Below are positions 1-8,292 of a stretch of 19,910 nucleotides of DNA, piece after piece. Below the pieces are notes generated by a model. That model saw nothing but the letters and a program-made list of their open reading frames with translations. It did no database searches and had not been told where the DNA came from. The position numbers and the translations under genes were made by a program. The number at the start of each line of letters is the position of its first letter. Positions within the stretch are counted from its first letter, which is position 1. Source of the DNA: an uncultured bacterium (GTDB lineage Bacteria; Planctomycetota; UBA1135; GCA-002686595); contig CADEGS010000057.1 in assembly GCA_902826945.1 (NCBI GenBank), forward strand, positions 1-19,910, given 5' to 3'.

Positions 1-2891
1 TGACGAACCCCGGCGGCTTCGGCACCGAGATGAGCGTGCCGCGCCTGATGAAGGGGCAGGGGCTGATCGTCGCCACCGGCTCGATCGGCGTGCCTCCGCA
101 CGTGGTCGGCGCCTCGGCCGCGTCGCTGGCGGAGGTCGCCGTCGGCCCGGTCATGACGATGACGAGCACCTACGACCACCGCGTGATCCAGGGCGCGGAG
201 TCGGGGCTCTTCCTGCGCCGCGTGGACGAGCTCCTGCAGGGCGAGGACGGCTTCTACGACGACGTCTTCCGCTCGCTGCGCGTGCCCTGGAAGCCGCACA
301 AGGCCGAGCGCGACCTGCGCGCGCCGGGCGGGCGCTCGGACGCCGAGAAGCAGACGCGCGTGTGGGACCTGATCAACGCCTACCGCGTGCGCGGCTCGCG
401 CCTGGCCGACCTCGACCCGCTCGAGTACCGGCCCGACCCGCTGGAGTCGCTCGACCCGGCCTCGTACGGCTTCACCGTGTGGGACCTCGACCGCACGTTC
501 CTGTGCGGCGGGATGTGCGGGCGGCACGTGATGACGCTGCGCGAGATCCTGCAGGTCTTGCGGCGCTCCTACTGCCGGCGCTGGACGATCGAGTACATGC
601 ACATCGTGGATCGCAAGCGCAAGCACTGGATCCGCGACCGGGTCGAGAACCCCGAGCGCGCGATCGAGTTCGACCGCGAGCACCGCATCCGCATCCTGCA
701 GCGGCTGTACCGCGCCGAGAACTTCGAGCGCTTCCTGCACACGAAGTACGTGGGCAACAAGCGCTTCTCGCTCGAGGGCGCCGACACGCTGATCCCGATG
801 CTGGCCGAGCTGATCGAGCGCGCCGCGCAGCAGGGCGTGGAGACGGTCGTGATCGGCATGGCGCACCGCGGGCGCCTGAACGTGCTGGCGAACATCCTGG
901 GCAAGTCCTACGAGCAGATCTTCCGCGAGTTCGAGGGCGTGCTGCTGCCGCTCTCGACCGAGGGCTCGGGCGACGTCAAGTACCACCTGGGCCAGCGCGG
1001 CACCTTCCGCACCAGCGGCGGGCGCACGGTGCAGGTGATCCTGTCGGCCAACCCGAGCCACCTCGAGGCGGTCGACCCGGTCGTGTGCGGCATGACGCGC
1101 GCCCTCCAGGACGCGAGCCGCGACGCGCAGCGCAAGAGCGTGCTGGCCGTGCTCGTGCACGGCGACGCCGCCTTCAGCGGGCAGGGCGTGGTCGCCGAGC
1201 AGCTCGAGATGTCGAGCCTGCCGGCCTTCTCGAACGGCGGCACGATCCACGTCGTCGTCAACAACCAGATCGGCTTCACCGCCGGCCCGCGCGACCTGCG
1301 CTCGACGTACTACTGCACCGACGTCGCGAAGAGCATCGAGGCGCCGGTCGTGCACGTGAACGGCGACTACCCCGAGTCGTCCCTGCGCGGCGTGTACCTG
1401 GCGGTGGACTACCAGCGCACGTTCGGCGCCGACGCCGTGATCGACCTCGTCTGCTACCGGCGCTGGGGCCACAACGAGGGCGACGAGCCGGCCTACACGC
1501 AGCCCGTGCTGTACGCGAAGATCCGCAAGCACCCGACGGTGTGCGAGACCTACAGCGCGCTGCTCGCGCGGCGCGGCAACCTCGAGCCCGAGGAGATCGC
1601 GCGCGTCACGGCGCGCTTCGACGAGGAGCTGCACGAGGCGCTCTCGAAGTCGAAGGCCGAGCCGCCGGCGCCGCTCAGCGTGGCCGAGACGATCGACCTC
1701 GAGGACGACGACGCGCAGGACTACGCGGACGAGGCCTCGCCCGCGACGGGCGTGCCGCTCGCGGAGCTGGTCGAGATCGTCGACGCGCTGAACCGCATGC
1801 CCGAGGGGCACGTGGTGCACCCGAACCTCTTGCGCCAGCTGCGCCGGCGCGAGCGCATGGTGCGCGGCGAGCAGGAGATCGACTGGGGCTGCGCCGAGGC
1901 GCTGGCCTTCGGCACGCTGTTGCGCGCGGCGGTCTCGATCCGCCTCTCGGGCCAGGACTCCGGCCGCGGCACGTTCAGCCACCGCCACGCGATCATCCGC
2001 GACCAGGTGACGGAGAAGGACCACGTCCCGCTGCGCGGCGTCGCGCGCGGCGGCGCGCAGTTCGACGCCTGGGACTCGCTGCTCTCCGAGGAGGCCGTGG
2101 TGGCCTTCGAGTACGGCTACTCGGTCGCGCGGCCCGACGCGCTCGTCCTGTGGGAGGCGCAGTTCGGCGACTTCGTGAACGGCGCGCAGATCCCGATCGA
2201 CCAGTTCCTGGTCGCGGGCGAGGCCAAGTGGAAGCAGAAGAGCGGCGTGACGCTGCTCCTGCCGCACGGCTACGACGGCCAGGGGCCCGAGCACTCGAGC
2301 GCGCGCCCCGAGCGCTTCCTGACGCTGTGCTCCGAGGGCAACATCACCGTCGCGAACTGCACCACCGCCGCGCAGTACTTCCACCTGCTGCGCCGCCAGG
2401 GGCTGGCCGCGGTGAAGCGGCCGCTGGTCGTCTTCACGCCCAAGTCGCTCCTGCGCGACAAGCGCGCCGGCAGCCGGCCCGAGGAGCTGGCGCAGGGCGC
2501 GTTCCAGGAGCTGCTCGTCGACGAGCCCGCGAGCGGGAAGGCCGCGCGCGTGATCCTGTGCTGCGGCAAGGTCTACTACGACCTCGCCGCCTGGCGCGAC
2601 GAGAAGCAGCGCGGCGACGTCGCGATCGTGCGCCTGGAGCAGCTCTACCCGATCGCGCGCGAGCGGCTGCGCGCGATCGTCGGCCGCTGGCCCGGCGCGA
2701 CGCTCGTCTGGTGCCAGGAGGAGCCGCGCAACATGGGCGCCTGGGCCTTCGTGCTGCAGCGCCTGGTGCACGACCTCGGCCTGCCGCTCGCCTACGCCGG
2801 CCGCCCGCAGGCCTCGAGCCCCGCCAGCGGCTCCTACCACCGCCACCAGGTCGAGCAGGAGCACCTCGTGCGGCGCGCCTTCGGGGACTAG
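1..2891 (+). CDS. kgd: Multifunctional 2-oxoglutarate dehydrogenase/decarboxylase, E2-E1 fusion (5' partial)
   Basis: The reading frame is open from the left edge (frame begins at base 3), so the N-terminus is missing; the internal ATG at 30 is not the true start. The first ~85 visible residues are the end of an E2 succinyltransferase catalytic domain, with STYDHRVIQGAESG at about 160-200. The rest is a complete E1 thiamine-diphosphate enzyme. Numbered from the ATG at 30, it shows HRGRLNVLAN (H279), SGDVKYHLG, ANPSHLEAVDPVV, HGDAAFSGQG (H377), VNNQIGFTA, RWGHNEGDEP (H481) and, near the C-terminus, PHGYDGQGPEHSSARPERF. This order and the DHRxIQGAESG variant match the actinobacterial Kgd/OdhA fusion. 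The family converts 2-oxoglutarate to succinyl-CoA or succinic semialdehyde in the TCA cycle, working with an E3 and a lipoylated E2, neither of which is in this window. The next gene starts 2 bases after its stop. Confidence 0.95.
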   Translation, partial: TNPGGFGTEMSVPRLMKGQGLIVATGSIGVPPHVVGASAASLAEVAVGPVMTMTSTYDHRVIQGAESGLFLRRVDELLQGEDGFYDDVFRSLRVPWKPHKAERDLRAPGGRSDAEKQTRVWDLINAYRVRGSRLADLDPLEYRPDPLESLDPASYGFTVWDLDRTFLCGGMCGRHVMTLREILQVLRRSYCRRWTIEYMHIVDRKRKHWIRDRVENPERAIEFDREHRIRILQRLYRAENFERFLHTKYVGNKRFSLEGADTLIPMLAELIERAAQQGVETVVIGMAHRGRLNVLANILGKSYEQIFREFEGVLLPLSTEGSGDVKYHLGQRGTFRTSGGRTVQVILSANPSHLEAVDPVVCGMTRALQDASRDAQRKSVLAVLVHGDAAFSGQGVVAEQLEMSSLPAFSNGGTIHVVVNNQIGFTAGPRDLRSTYYCTDVAKSIEAPVVHVNGDYPESSLRGVYLAVDYQRTFGADAVIDLVCYRRWGHNEGDEPAYTQPVLYAKIRKHPTVCETYSALLARRGNLEPEEIARVTARFDEELHEALSKSKAEPPAPLSVAETIDLEDDDAQDYADEASPATGVPLAELVEIVDALNRMPEGHVVHPNLLRQLRRRERMVRGEQEIDWGCAEALAFGTLLRAAVSIRLSGQDSGRGTFSHRHAIIRDQVTEKDHVPLRGVARGGAQFDAWDSLLSEEAVVAFEYGYSVARPDALVLWEAQFGDFVNGAQIPIDQFLVAGEAKWKQKSGVTLLLPHGYDGQGPEHSSARPERFLTLCSEGNITVANCTTAAQYFHLLRRQGLAAVKRPLVVFTPKSLLRDKRAGSRPEELAQGAFQELLVDEPASGKAARVILCCGKVYYDLAAWRDEKQRGDVAIVRLEQLYPIARERLRAIVGRWPGATLVWCQEEPRNMGAWAFVLQRLVHDLGLPLAYAGRPQASSPASGSYHRHQVEQEHLVRRAFGD

Positions 2892-2893
2892 CG

Positions 2894-4294
2894 ATGGAGC
2901 GCGCGCCCGACGATCCGCTCGCGCGCGCGTCGATCCCGCGGCTGCTCTTCGGCCTGCGCACACCCGTCGGGCCGCGCAGCTACCTCGTCGCGGGCCTGGC
3001 GCTGGCGCTCCTCAAGTACGTCGCCGAGGCGGCGCTGCTGCGCACCTGGAGCGGGAGCTGGATGAGCCCGGCGCGCTTCCTCTCCCCGGTCTTCTCCCTG
3101 CGCTATCCGGACACGCTCGACTCGCGGCAGGCGCTCGCGCTCGCGCTCCTGCACCTGCCGTTCCTGTGGATCGGGGCGACGATGACGATGCGCCGCGCGC
3201 TCGACGCGGGCCTCTCGGCGCTCGTCGGGCTGCTCTTCTTCGTGCCCGCGGTGAACCTGGTCCTGTTCGCGATCCTCGCCCTCACGCCGACGCGCGCCGC
3301 GCCGCCGGCGGAGAGCGCTGAGGAGCGCCGCAAGGAAGCGCTGCGGCGCGAGGGCCGGGAGGAGCGGGCCGCCGGGCTGCGCTCCGCGCTGCTCGCGGTC
3401 GCGACCGCGCTCCTGATCCCGCTGGCGCTGTGGCCGCTCTACCGGAGCGGAGCCCACGTGGACGGGTGGTCGCTCTTCGTCGCGGCGCCGTTCGTCATGG
3501 GCATCCTGGCCGGCTGGTTCCACAACCGCGTCGAGGCGCGCTCGTTCGGCTCGAACGCGCTCGTCGCGGTGCTCGTGATGGCGGTCGCGTGCGGGGCGCT
3601 GGTCGTGTGCTCGATCGAGGGCGTCGTGTGCCTCGTCATGGCGCTGCCGATCGGGATGCCCATGACCGGCGTGGGGGTGGTCGTGGGAGCGGCCCTGGCG
3701 CGCATGCGGCGCTCCTTCGCGCAGCCGCTGGCCTCGGTCGCGCTCCTGCCCCTGGCGGGGCTGCTCGAGGCCCCGGCGCTCGCGCCGCGGCACGGCTCGG
3801 TCACCACCGCGGTCGAGATCGACGCGCCGCCCGAGGTCGTCTGGCCGCTCGTCGTCGCCTTCCCGCCGCTCCCCTCCGAGCGCTCGTGGCTCTTCCACAC
3901 CGGCATCGCCTGGCCGACCGGCGCGACGATCGAGGGCCGCGGCCCGGGCGCGCTGCGCCGCTGCGAGTTCTCGACCGGCACGTTCGTCGAGCCGATCACC
4001 GCCTGGGAGGAGCCCGCGCGGCTCGCCTTCGACGTGGCCGCGCAGCCCGACCCGCTGCGCGAGCTCTCGCCCTGGGGCGCGATCCGCCCGCCGCACCTCG
4101 AGCACGGCTTCCGGAGCGAGCGCGGCGAGTTCCGCCTGGTCGCGCTCTCCGGCGGCCGCACGCGCCTCGAGGGCACGACCTGGTACGCGCTCGACCTGCA
4201 CCCGGCCTGGTACTGGCGGCTCGTCGCCGAGCCGATCGTGGGCGCGATCCACCGCCGCGTGCTCGAGCACGTGCGCGCGCTGGCGGAAGGGTAG
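2894..4294 (+). CDS. DUF805-like membrane protein fused to a C-terminal SRPBCC domain
   Basis: A 466-residue protein starting at the ATG two bases after the kgd stop, so it is probably co-transcribed and translationally coupled. The first ~115 residues hold hydrophobic segments around 30-50 and 80-115. The stretch TMTMRRALDAG followed by a membrane segment ending PAVNLVLFAILALTPT resembles DUF805 proteins, where the family shows a basic, Asp-containing loop before the last helix. A charged Glu/Arg-rich linker (about 135-155) and three or four more membrane segments follow (about 160-275). From about residue 300 there is a soluble domain beginning VTTAVEIDAPPEVVWPLV and ending with an amphipathic helix, typical of SRPBCC/polyketide-cyclase-like ligand-binding folds. 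The function is unknown. The SRPBCC domain suggests binding of a hydrophobic ligand at the membrane (inference). I see no catalytic signature. Confidence 0.85.
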   Translation: MERAPDDPLARASIPRLLFGLRTPVGPRSYLVAGLALALLKYVAEAALLRTWSGSWMSPARFLSPVFSLRYPDTLDSRQALALALLHLPFLWIGATMTMRRALDAGLSALVGLLFFVPAVNLVLFAILALTPTRAAPPAESAEERRKEALRREGREERAAGLRSALLAVATALLIPLALWPLYRSGAHVDGWSLFVAAPFVMGILAGWFHNRVEARSFGSNALVAVLVMAVACGALVVCSIEGVVCLVMALPIGMPMTGVGVVVGAALARMRRSFAQPLASVALLPLAGLLEAPALAPRHGSVTTAVEIDAPPEVVWPLVVAFPPLPSERSWLFHTGIAWPTGATIEGRGPGALRRCEFSTGTFVEPITAWEEPARLAFDVAAQPDPLRELSPWGAIRPPHLEHGFRSERGEFRLVALSGGRTRLEGTTWYALDLHPAWYWRLVAEPIVGAIHRRVLEHVRALAEG

Positions 4295-4306
4295 GGCCAA
4301 GGACCC

Positions 4307-4330
4307 CCGACGGCCTTTTGGGGACGTCGG
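4307..4330. terminator. Weak hairpin between the kgd operon and the FG-GAP gene
   Basis: CCGACG (4307-4312) and CGTCGG (4325-4330) form a perfect 6-base inverted repeat around a 12-base loop. It starts 13 bases after the stop of the DUF805-SRPBCC gene. There is no clear T-run after it, so it is only a possible terminator or processing site. Confidence 0.25.
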
Positions 4331-4353
4331 CTACCCCGTTCCCCCCCCGCCCG

Positions 4354-4361
4354 GCTAGCCT
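4354..4361 (+). promoter_or_regulatory. Candidate -10 element, GCTAGCCT
   Basis: GCTAGCCT lies 31 bases before the ATG of the FG-GAP gene and 19 bases before its AGGAGG. The same GCTANNCT pattern stands before the histidine kinase (GCTATACT, complement of 11056-11063) and the macro-domain gene (GCTATCCT, 11495-11502). No convincing -35 box is visible. Assigned by position and recurrence only. Confidence 0.35.
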
Positions 4362-4392
4362 GGGACTCGTCCCGCTTGCAAGGAGGCTTCCC

Positions 4393-6891
4393 ATGTTCGC
4401 TCCCCATGCCTCGTGGACCCGTCCGTTCCAGCTCGTGCTCGCGCTGCTCGTGTCGAGCGGATCCGCGGCGGCGCAGGGCGCGCTCGCCGTCGACCTGCGG
4501 CCGGGCGAGCCGGCGTCGGCGACGAGGCTCTTCGGCCCCGTCCACCAGGCGCTGCCCGTGCTGCCGGCCACGACCGAGTCGTCCACGCCCGCCGACCTCG
4601 ACGGAGACGGGCACGTGGACCTCCTGGTCGGTGTCTCCGATGTGGAGCGGGTGTTCGTGCTGCTCGGGAACGAGGACGGCTCGTTCCTGGACCGGGTGTC
4701 GTCCGTGGCGGTCAACGGGGAGCCGGGGACGATCGCGGTCGGCGACGTCGACGGCGACGGCGACCAGGACGTCTTCGCCGCCGGCGGGACGCTGCTCCTG
4801 AACGACGGGTCGGCCCGATTCTTCGACGCCAGCGCGAACCTGGCCCACCCGGCACCCGGGATGTGCTTCCTGCGCGACGTCGAGCTGGACGGGGACCTCG
4901 ACATCGTGAGCTGGGGCAACCAGTCCGCGCACAGCCAGCTGCGGAACGACGGTCAGGGGGTCTTCGCGGACGCGAACGCGAGCATGCCCGCGCTCCTCTT
5001 CGCCTACCTCGACATCGACATGGCGGACGTGGACGGGGACGGGGACGACGACGCGCTCACCGGCCCCAGCCACGCGCAGCCGGCGCGCCTCTTCCTGGAC
5101 CAGGGCGGCACGTACGTCGACGCGACGGCGCGCCTGACCCCGGTCGTGGGGGGGGCGGAGGTGAACGTGCCCGCCGTCCACCTCGTGGACCTCGACGGCG
5201 ACGGCGACCGCGACGCCCTGCTGCACCGCCGCTATGGATTCGGGCAGCTCACCGAGCTCCAGCTGAACGACGGGCTGGGCACGTTCACCGCCGTGCCCTC
5301 GCCCGTGCCCATCACGGTGAGCCAAAGGCTCGAGGTCGGCGACGTCGACGGCGACGGCGACCTCGACATCGTGCGGGACGAGGTGCGGTGGAATCAGGGC
5401 TCTCTGCAGTTCTCGCAAGGCCCCCCGGCCTCCTTCGGCGATCCCTTCAACGGCCCGAACCACGCGGTGACGCTGGTGGACGTGGACGGCGACGGCGACC
5501 TGGACGCGCTTCCCCGTCGGGGCATCGGGGAGCTCTACCTGTTTGACGGCAGCGGCAACTGGACCAGCGTGGGCCGGTCGGCCCTCCCGGTCAGGAGGGG
5601 CACGGAGCTCACGCTCGGCGACGTCGACGGCGACCAGGCTCCGGATCTGTTCGCGGTCGACGGCGGTGTCCGCCACCTGTTGCGCAACGATGGCTCGGGC
5701 GGGTTCGAGGACGTCACCTCCACCCGGCTCCCGCCGCTCGTGGCCGGCGGCGATGGCCTCGCCCTGGGGGACCTGGTCGAGGACGGAGCGCTCGACGCGA
5801 TGATGGGGGGCGTGCCGACGGACTCCGGCGTGGACCGGCCCTACACCTTGCTGCGGAACCTCGGCGATGGCTCCTTCGATGCTCCCCCGGTGAATCACCT
5901 CGGGTTGTCGACGAGCGTCGCTCTGGGCGACGTGGACGGCGACGGCCACCTGGACGCGGTCCTGGGCGGGAGCACGTTCGAACCCGACCGGCTGCTCCTC
6001 GGCGACGGCGCGGGAACCTTCCTCGACGCGTCCGCCGACTTCCCGCAGAGCGCGACCTACACGAACGTCGTCGTGCTCGGCGACGTGGACGGGGACGGCG
6101 ACCTCGACGCGGTGCTCGCCAACACCTCCGCGCCGCACGAGCTCTGCACGAACGACGGCACCGGCTTCTTCACGCTGTCCTCCGGCCTGCCCGCCGACGC
6201 CGCGTCCCCGCTGGACGCGTTGCTCGCCGACCTGGAGGGCGACGGCGACCTGGACCTCGTCGTGGCGAGCGGCTCCGGGTTCCAGGACCGCGTGTACCGG
6301 AACGACGGCAGCGGTGCGTTCGAGGACGTCTCCGCGACCCTGCCCCAGAGCGATCTCGGCGCCCAGGTGAGCGCCGCCGACGTGGATGGCGACGGGCTGC
6401 TCGATCTGCTCTCCCTCGGCACCCTGTGGCTCGGGGACGCGAGCGGCGGCTTCCGCGACGCGTCCTACGAGCTGGCGCCCTACCGGATCTTCGAACGGAA
6501 CGTCCTCGGCGACGTGGACGGGGACGGCGATCCCGACATCGTGGGCACGCCGTTCCTGGCCAACCTGCGCCGCCAGGTCGGCTGGCGCTCGCAGCCGCGC
6601 GTGGGACGGGACCTGACCATCGAGTGCAACGGCTCGCCAGGAGCCCTGTGGTGGATCCTCGGCGCGCCGAGCCCCGGTCGCGCCACGCTGCCCCTGTACG
6701 GCACGTTCCTGCTCCATGGGACCGAGTCGATCTACCTCGCCTCCGGGAGCCTGGGCCCGCGCGGAACGGCCCGCATGACCTTCTCGCCCCCGCAGCTCCC
6801 CGGCCTGGCGGTCGAGCCGCTCTACCTGCAGGCCGTGGTCGGCACGCCGCTCCTGTTCTCGAACCTCGAGATCGCGGTCTTCACGGACTAG
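4393..6891 (+). CDS. Secreted FG-GAP/VCBS repeat protein with conserved C-terminal domain
   Basis: An 832-residue exported protein. The start at 4393 is supported by AGGAGG at 4381-4386 and by the signal peptide it creates (hydrophobic LVLALLVSSGSAAAQ, cleavage near residue 28). The body carries 14 copies of a calcium-binding-like Asp loop, mostly DVDGDGDLD, spaced roughly 45-55 residues apart between about 4594 and 6537. Each is followed by segments such as LLLNDGSGxF, the hallmark of FG-GAP/VCBS beta-propeller blades. Some copies are degenerate (for example DVDGDQAPD near 5620 and DLVEDGALD near 5770). The last ~95 residues (from about 6600) form a different domain, rich in Gly, Leu and Pro, ending ...LEIAVFTD. 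I associate that domain with secreted planctomycete repeat proteins (recollection, not searched). Likely extracellular or cell-surface; ligand unknown. It sits alone between a candidate promoter and a convergent terminator region. Confidence 0.93.
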   Translation: MFAPHASWTRPFQLVLALLVSSGSAAAQGALAVDLRPGEPASATRLFGPVHQALPVLPATTESSTPADLDGDGHVDLLVGVSDVERVFVLLGNEDGSFLDRVSSVAVNGEPGTIAVGDVDGDGDQDVFAAGGTLLLNDGSARFFDASANLAHPAPGMCFLRDVELDGDLDIVSWGNQSAHSQLRNDGQGVFADANASMPALLFAYLDIDMADVDGDGDDDALTGPSHAQPARLFLDQGGTYVDATARLTPVVGGAEVNVPAVHLVDLDGDGDRDALLHRRYGFGQLTELQLNDGLGTFTAVPSPVPITVSQRLEVGDVDGDGDLDIVRDEVRWNQGSLQFSQGPPASFGDPFNGPNHAVTLVDVDGDGDLDALPRRGIGELYLFDGSGNWTSVGRSALPVRRGTELTLGDVDGDQAPDLFAVDGGVRHLLRNDGSGGFEDVTSTRLPPLVAGGDGLALGDLVEDGALDAMMGGVPTDSGVDRPYTLLRNLGDGSFDAPPVNHLGLSTSVALGDVDGDGHLDAVLGGSTFEPDRLLLGDGAGTFLDASADFPQSATYTNVVVLGDVDGDGDLDAVLANTSAPHELCTNDGTGFFTLSSGLPADAASPLDALLADLEGDGDLDLVVASGSGFQDRVYRNDGSGAFEDVSATLPQSDLGAQVSAADVDGDGLLDLLSLGTLWLGDASGGFRDASYELAPYRIFERNVLGDVDGDGDPDIVGTPFLANLRRQVGWRSQPRVGRDLTIECNGSPGALWWILGAPSPGRATLPLYGTFLLHGTESIYLASGSLGPRGTARMTFSPPQLPGLAVEPLYLQAVVGTPLLFSNLEIAVFTD
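4594..6537 (+). repeat. Fourteen tandem Asp-loop (DxDGDG) coding repeats
   Basis: Within the FG-GAP gene the DNA repeats a short motif of the form GAC-GTC-GAC-GGC-GAC-GGC-GAC. Approximate starts are 4594, 4744, 4879, 5026, 5188, 5341, 5479, 5620, 5770, 5929, 6082, 6229, 6379 and 6511. The period is about 130-160 bases. Fourteen units would fit two seven-bladed propellers (inference). The near-identical codons make the region prone to slippage and to assembly collapse. Confidence 0.85.
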
Positions 6892-6910
6892 TCCCGGCAA
6901 GCCGAGGTCA

Positions 6911-6985
6911 GGCGTCCGCGCCCCTCCGGGCCGCGGGAGCGCTCGGTCCGGGAATCCTCCGCGCGCCCGAGGGCCCTCGGACGCC
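6911..6985. terminator. Palindromic convergent terminator region
   Basis: The 102-base gap between two convergent stop codons contains a 14-base perfect palindrome, CCGAGGGCCCTCGG (6967-6980). It also has a longer-range inverted repeat, GGCGTCCG (6911-6918) with CGGACGCC (6978-6985). The position between convergent genes suggests bidirectional termination. There is no T-run on either strand, so intrinsic termination is uncertain. Confidence 0.35.
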
Positions 6986-6993
6986 GCGCGCGC

Positions 6994-8292
6994 TCAGGGG
7001 ATCTCCACCAGCGCCAGGCGCTGCTCGACGCGCGCGCGCTCGTGCGGCGCGGCGAGCGCGCGCGCCGCCGCCTCGCGCAGCGCCTCGAGCTGCGCGCGCA
7101 GCGCCGCACGGCGGCCCGGCTGCCCCGTGCGTGCCGCGAGCGTGTCGAGCGCGTCCAGCAGACGCAGCAGGATCGCCGCGTTGCCCTCGCCGCTGGCGCG
7201 GATCTGGTCGAAGGCCTCGGACAGGAGGCCCGGGAAGGTCGGGCCGTCGGTGACGAGGCGCGGCTCGCCCTCTTCGTCGGCGTGCAACACGGGCATGCGG
7301 CGCGGCGCCAGGCGGGCCAGGATCGTCGTCAGGTGGTCCACGGCCATCACGGCCGTGGTCGTGTCGTTCACCCCGGGCGAGAGCGCGCGCAGCGCGATGT
7401 CCACGATCTGGCGGATGCCGAAGCCCACGTCCTGGTCCACCGTCCGGTAGCGGCCGATGGCCCAGGCCGAGCGCAGCGCGCCGACCAGCTCCGGGTCGAG
7501 CGGCTCCCGCCGCGCGAGCGAGACGAGCGGCCCGCCCTCGACCACGAAGGCGCCGACGCCCGCCTCCACGCGCAGCAGCGTGTCGCGCTCACGCGCCAGG
7601 CGCACGAGCGCCGCGCGGTCGACCGCCTGCACGTACCCGCTGCGCTCCGCGACGATCGCGTGCCAGCCAGGCTCGCCGGGGCCAGGCGGCGGCGCGGGCG
7701 CGTCCTGCGCGCCGTCCAGCGCGTCGGGGAACAGGCGCTCCGCCGCCGCGCGCGTCTCCCGCGCCACGCGGGCGAGGATGTTCACGGCCTGGATCGAGGA
7801 GGCGATGTGGTGAATGAAGAGGATCAGGACGCCGACCCCGCCGATGGCGAGCACGACGCCGGCGGTCACCGACAGGTGCGGCACGAAGCCGCCCGCCTCC
7901 GAGCCGCGCACGCTGCGCAGGACGACCAGGCAGTAGGCGAAGACGCCGGTGAAGATCCCGAGCACGACCTGCGTCACGCGGTCGCTCATGAAGTTGCGCA
8001 GGACGCGCGAGGTGTACTGGCTGGAGGCCAGCGCCAGCGCCACGAGCGTCATCGAGAACGTCACGCCGACGACGGTCATCATCGAGCCCGCGATGGTCGA
8101 GAGCGTCGCGCGCGCGCCCTCGGCGCTGGCGTCGAAGAAGAGCGGCCAGTCGGGCAGCCAGCGCTCGGCCCCGCCCGCGTCCGCGCGCAGGAGCACCAGC
8201 GCGAGCGCGATCGCGGCGCCGACGATCAGCGACGGAACGAGCCAGAAGTTCGCCCGCAGCCGGCTCCAGAGGAGCGCCAGCTTGCCCGTCAC
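6994..8292 (-). CDS. DUF2254 family membrane protein
   Basis: A 432-residue protein starting with GTG at 8292. That start overlaps the TGA of the upstream histidine kinase as GTGA, so the two are probably translationally coupled. Four membrane segments lie at about 16-36, 62-90, 105-127 and 137-160, followed by a cytoplasmic domain. Family signatures include SSQYTSRVLRNFMSDRVTQ between the second and third helices, FIHHIASSIQ after the fourth, and DQDVGFGIRQIVDIALRALSPG with NDTTTAVMAVDHLTTIL in the soluble part. DUF2254 proteins have no established biochemical role that I know of. The C-terminal ~70 residues are helical and rich in Ala and Arg. Coupling to a sensor kinase suggests they act in the same membrane or stress response (inference). 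Confidence 0.92.
   Translation of the reverse strand: MTGKLALLWSRLRANFWLVPSLIVGAAIALALVLLRADAGGAERWLPDWPLFFDASAEGARATLSTIAGSMMTVVGVTFSMTLVALALASSQYTSRVLRNFMSDRVTQVVLGIFTGVFAYCLVVLRSVRGSEAGGFVPHLSVTAGVVLAIGGVGVLILFIHHIASSIQAVNILARVARETRAAAERLFPDALDGAQDAPAPPPGPGEPGWHAIVAERSGYVQAVDRAALVRLARERDTLLRVEAGVGAFVVEGGPLVSLARREPLDPELVGALRSAWAIGRYRTVDQDVGFGIRQIVDIALRALSPGVNDTTTAVMAVDHLTTILARLAPRRMPVLHADEEGEPRLVTDGPTFPGLLSEAFDQIRASGEGNAAILLRLLDALDTLAARTGQPGRRAALRAQLEALREAAARALAAPHERARVEQRLALVEIP

Noticed and set aside
362..2893. Upstream extension of the DUF805-SRPBCC frame through kgd
   Set aside because: The extension is Arg/Pro/Ala-rich and overlaps the conserved Kgd E1 sequence. The real protein begins at the ATG at 2894.
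4594..6537. Regular DNA repeats considered as a CRISPR-like or tandem non-coding array
   Set aside because: The period follows in-frame Asp-loop codons of a continuous protein, and the spacers are coding and not unique-length.
3439..6900. Very long open frame antisense to the FG-GAP gene
   Set aside because: It mirrors the Asp-loop repeats as Val-His-Val/Val-Ala-Val strings and runs through the neighbouring gene too. GC-rich codon use keeps the reverse frame open; there is no start or domain support.
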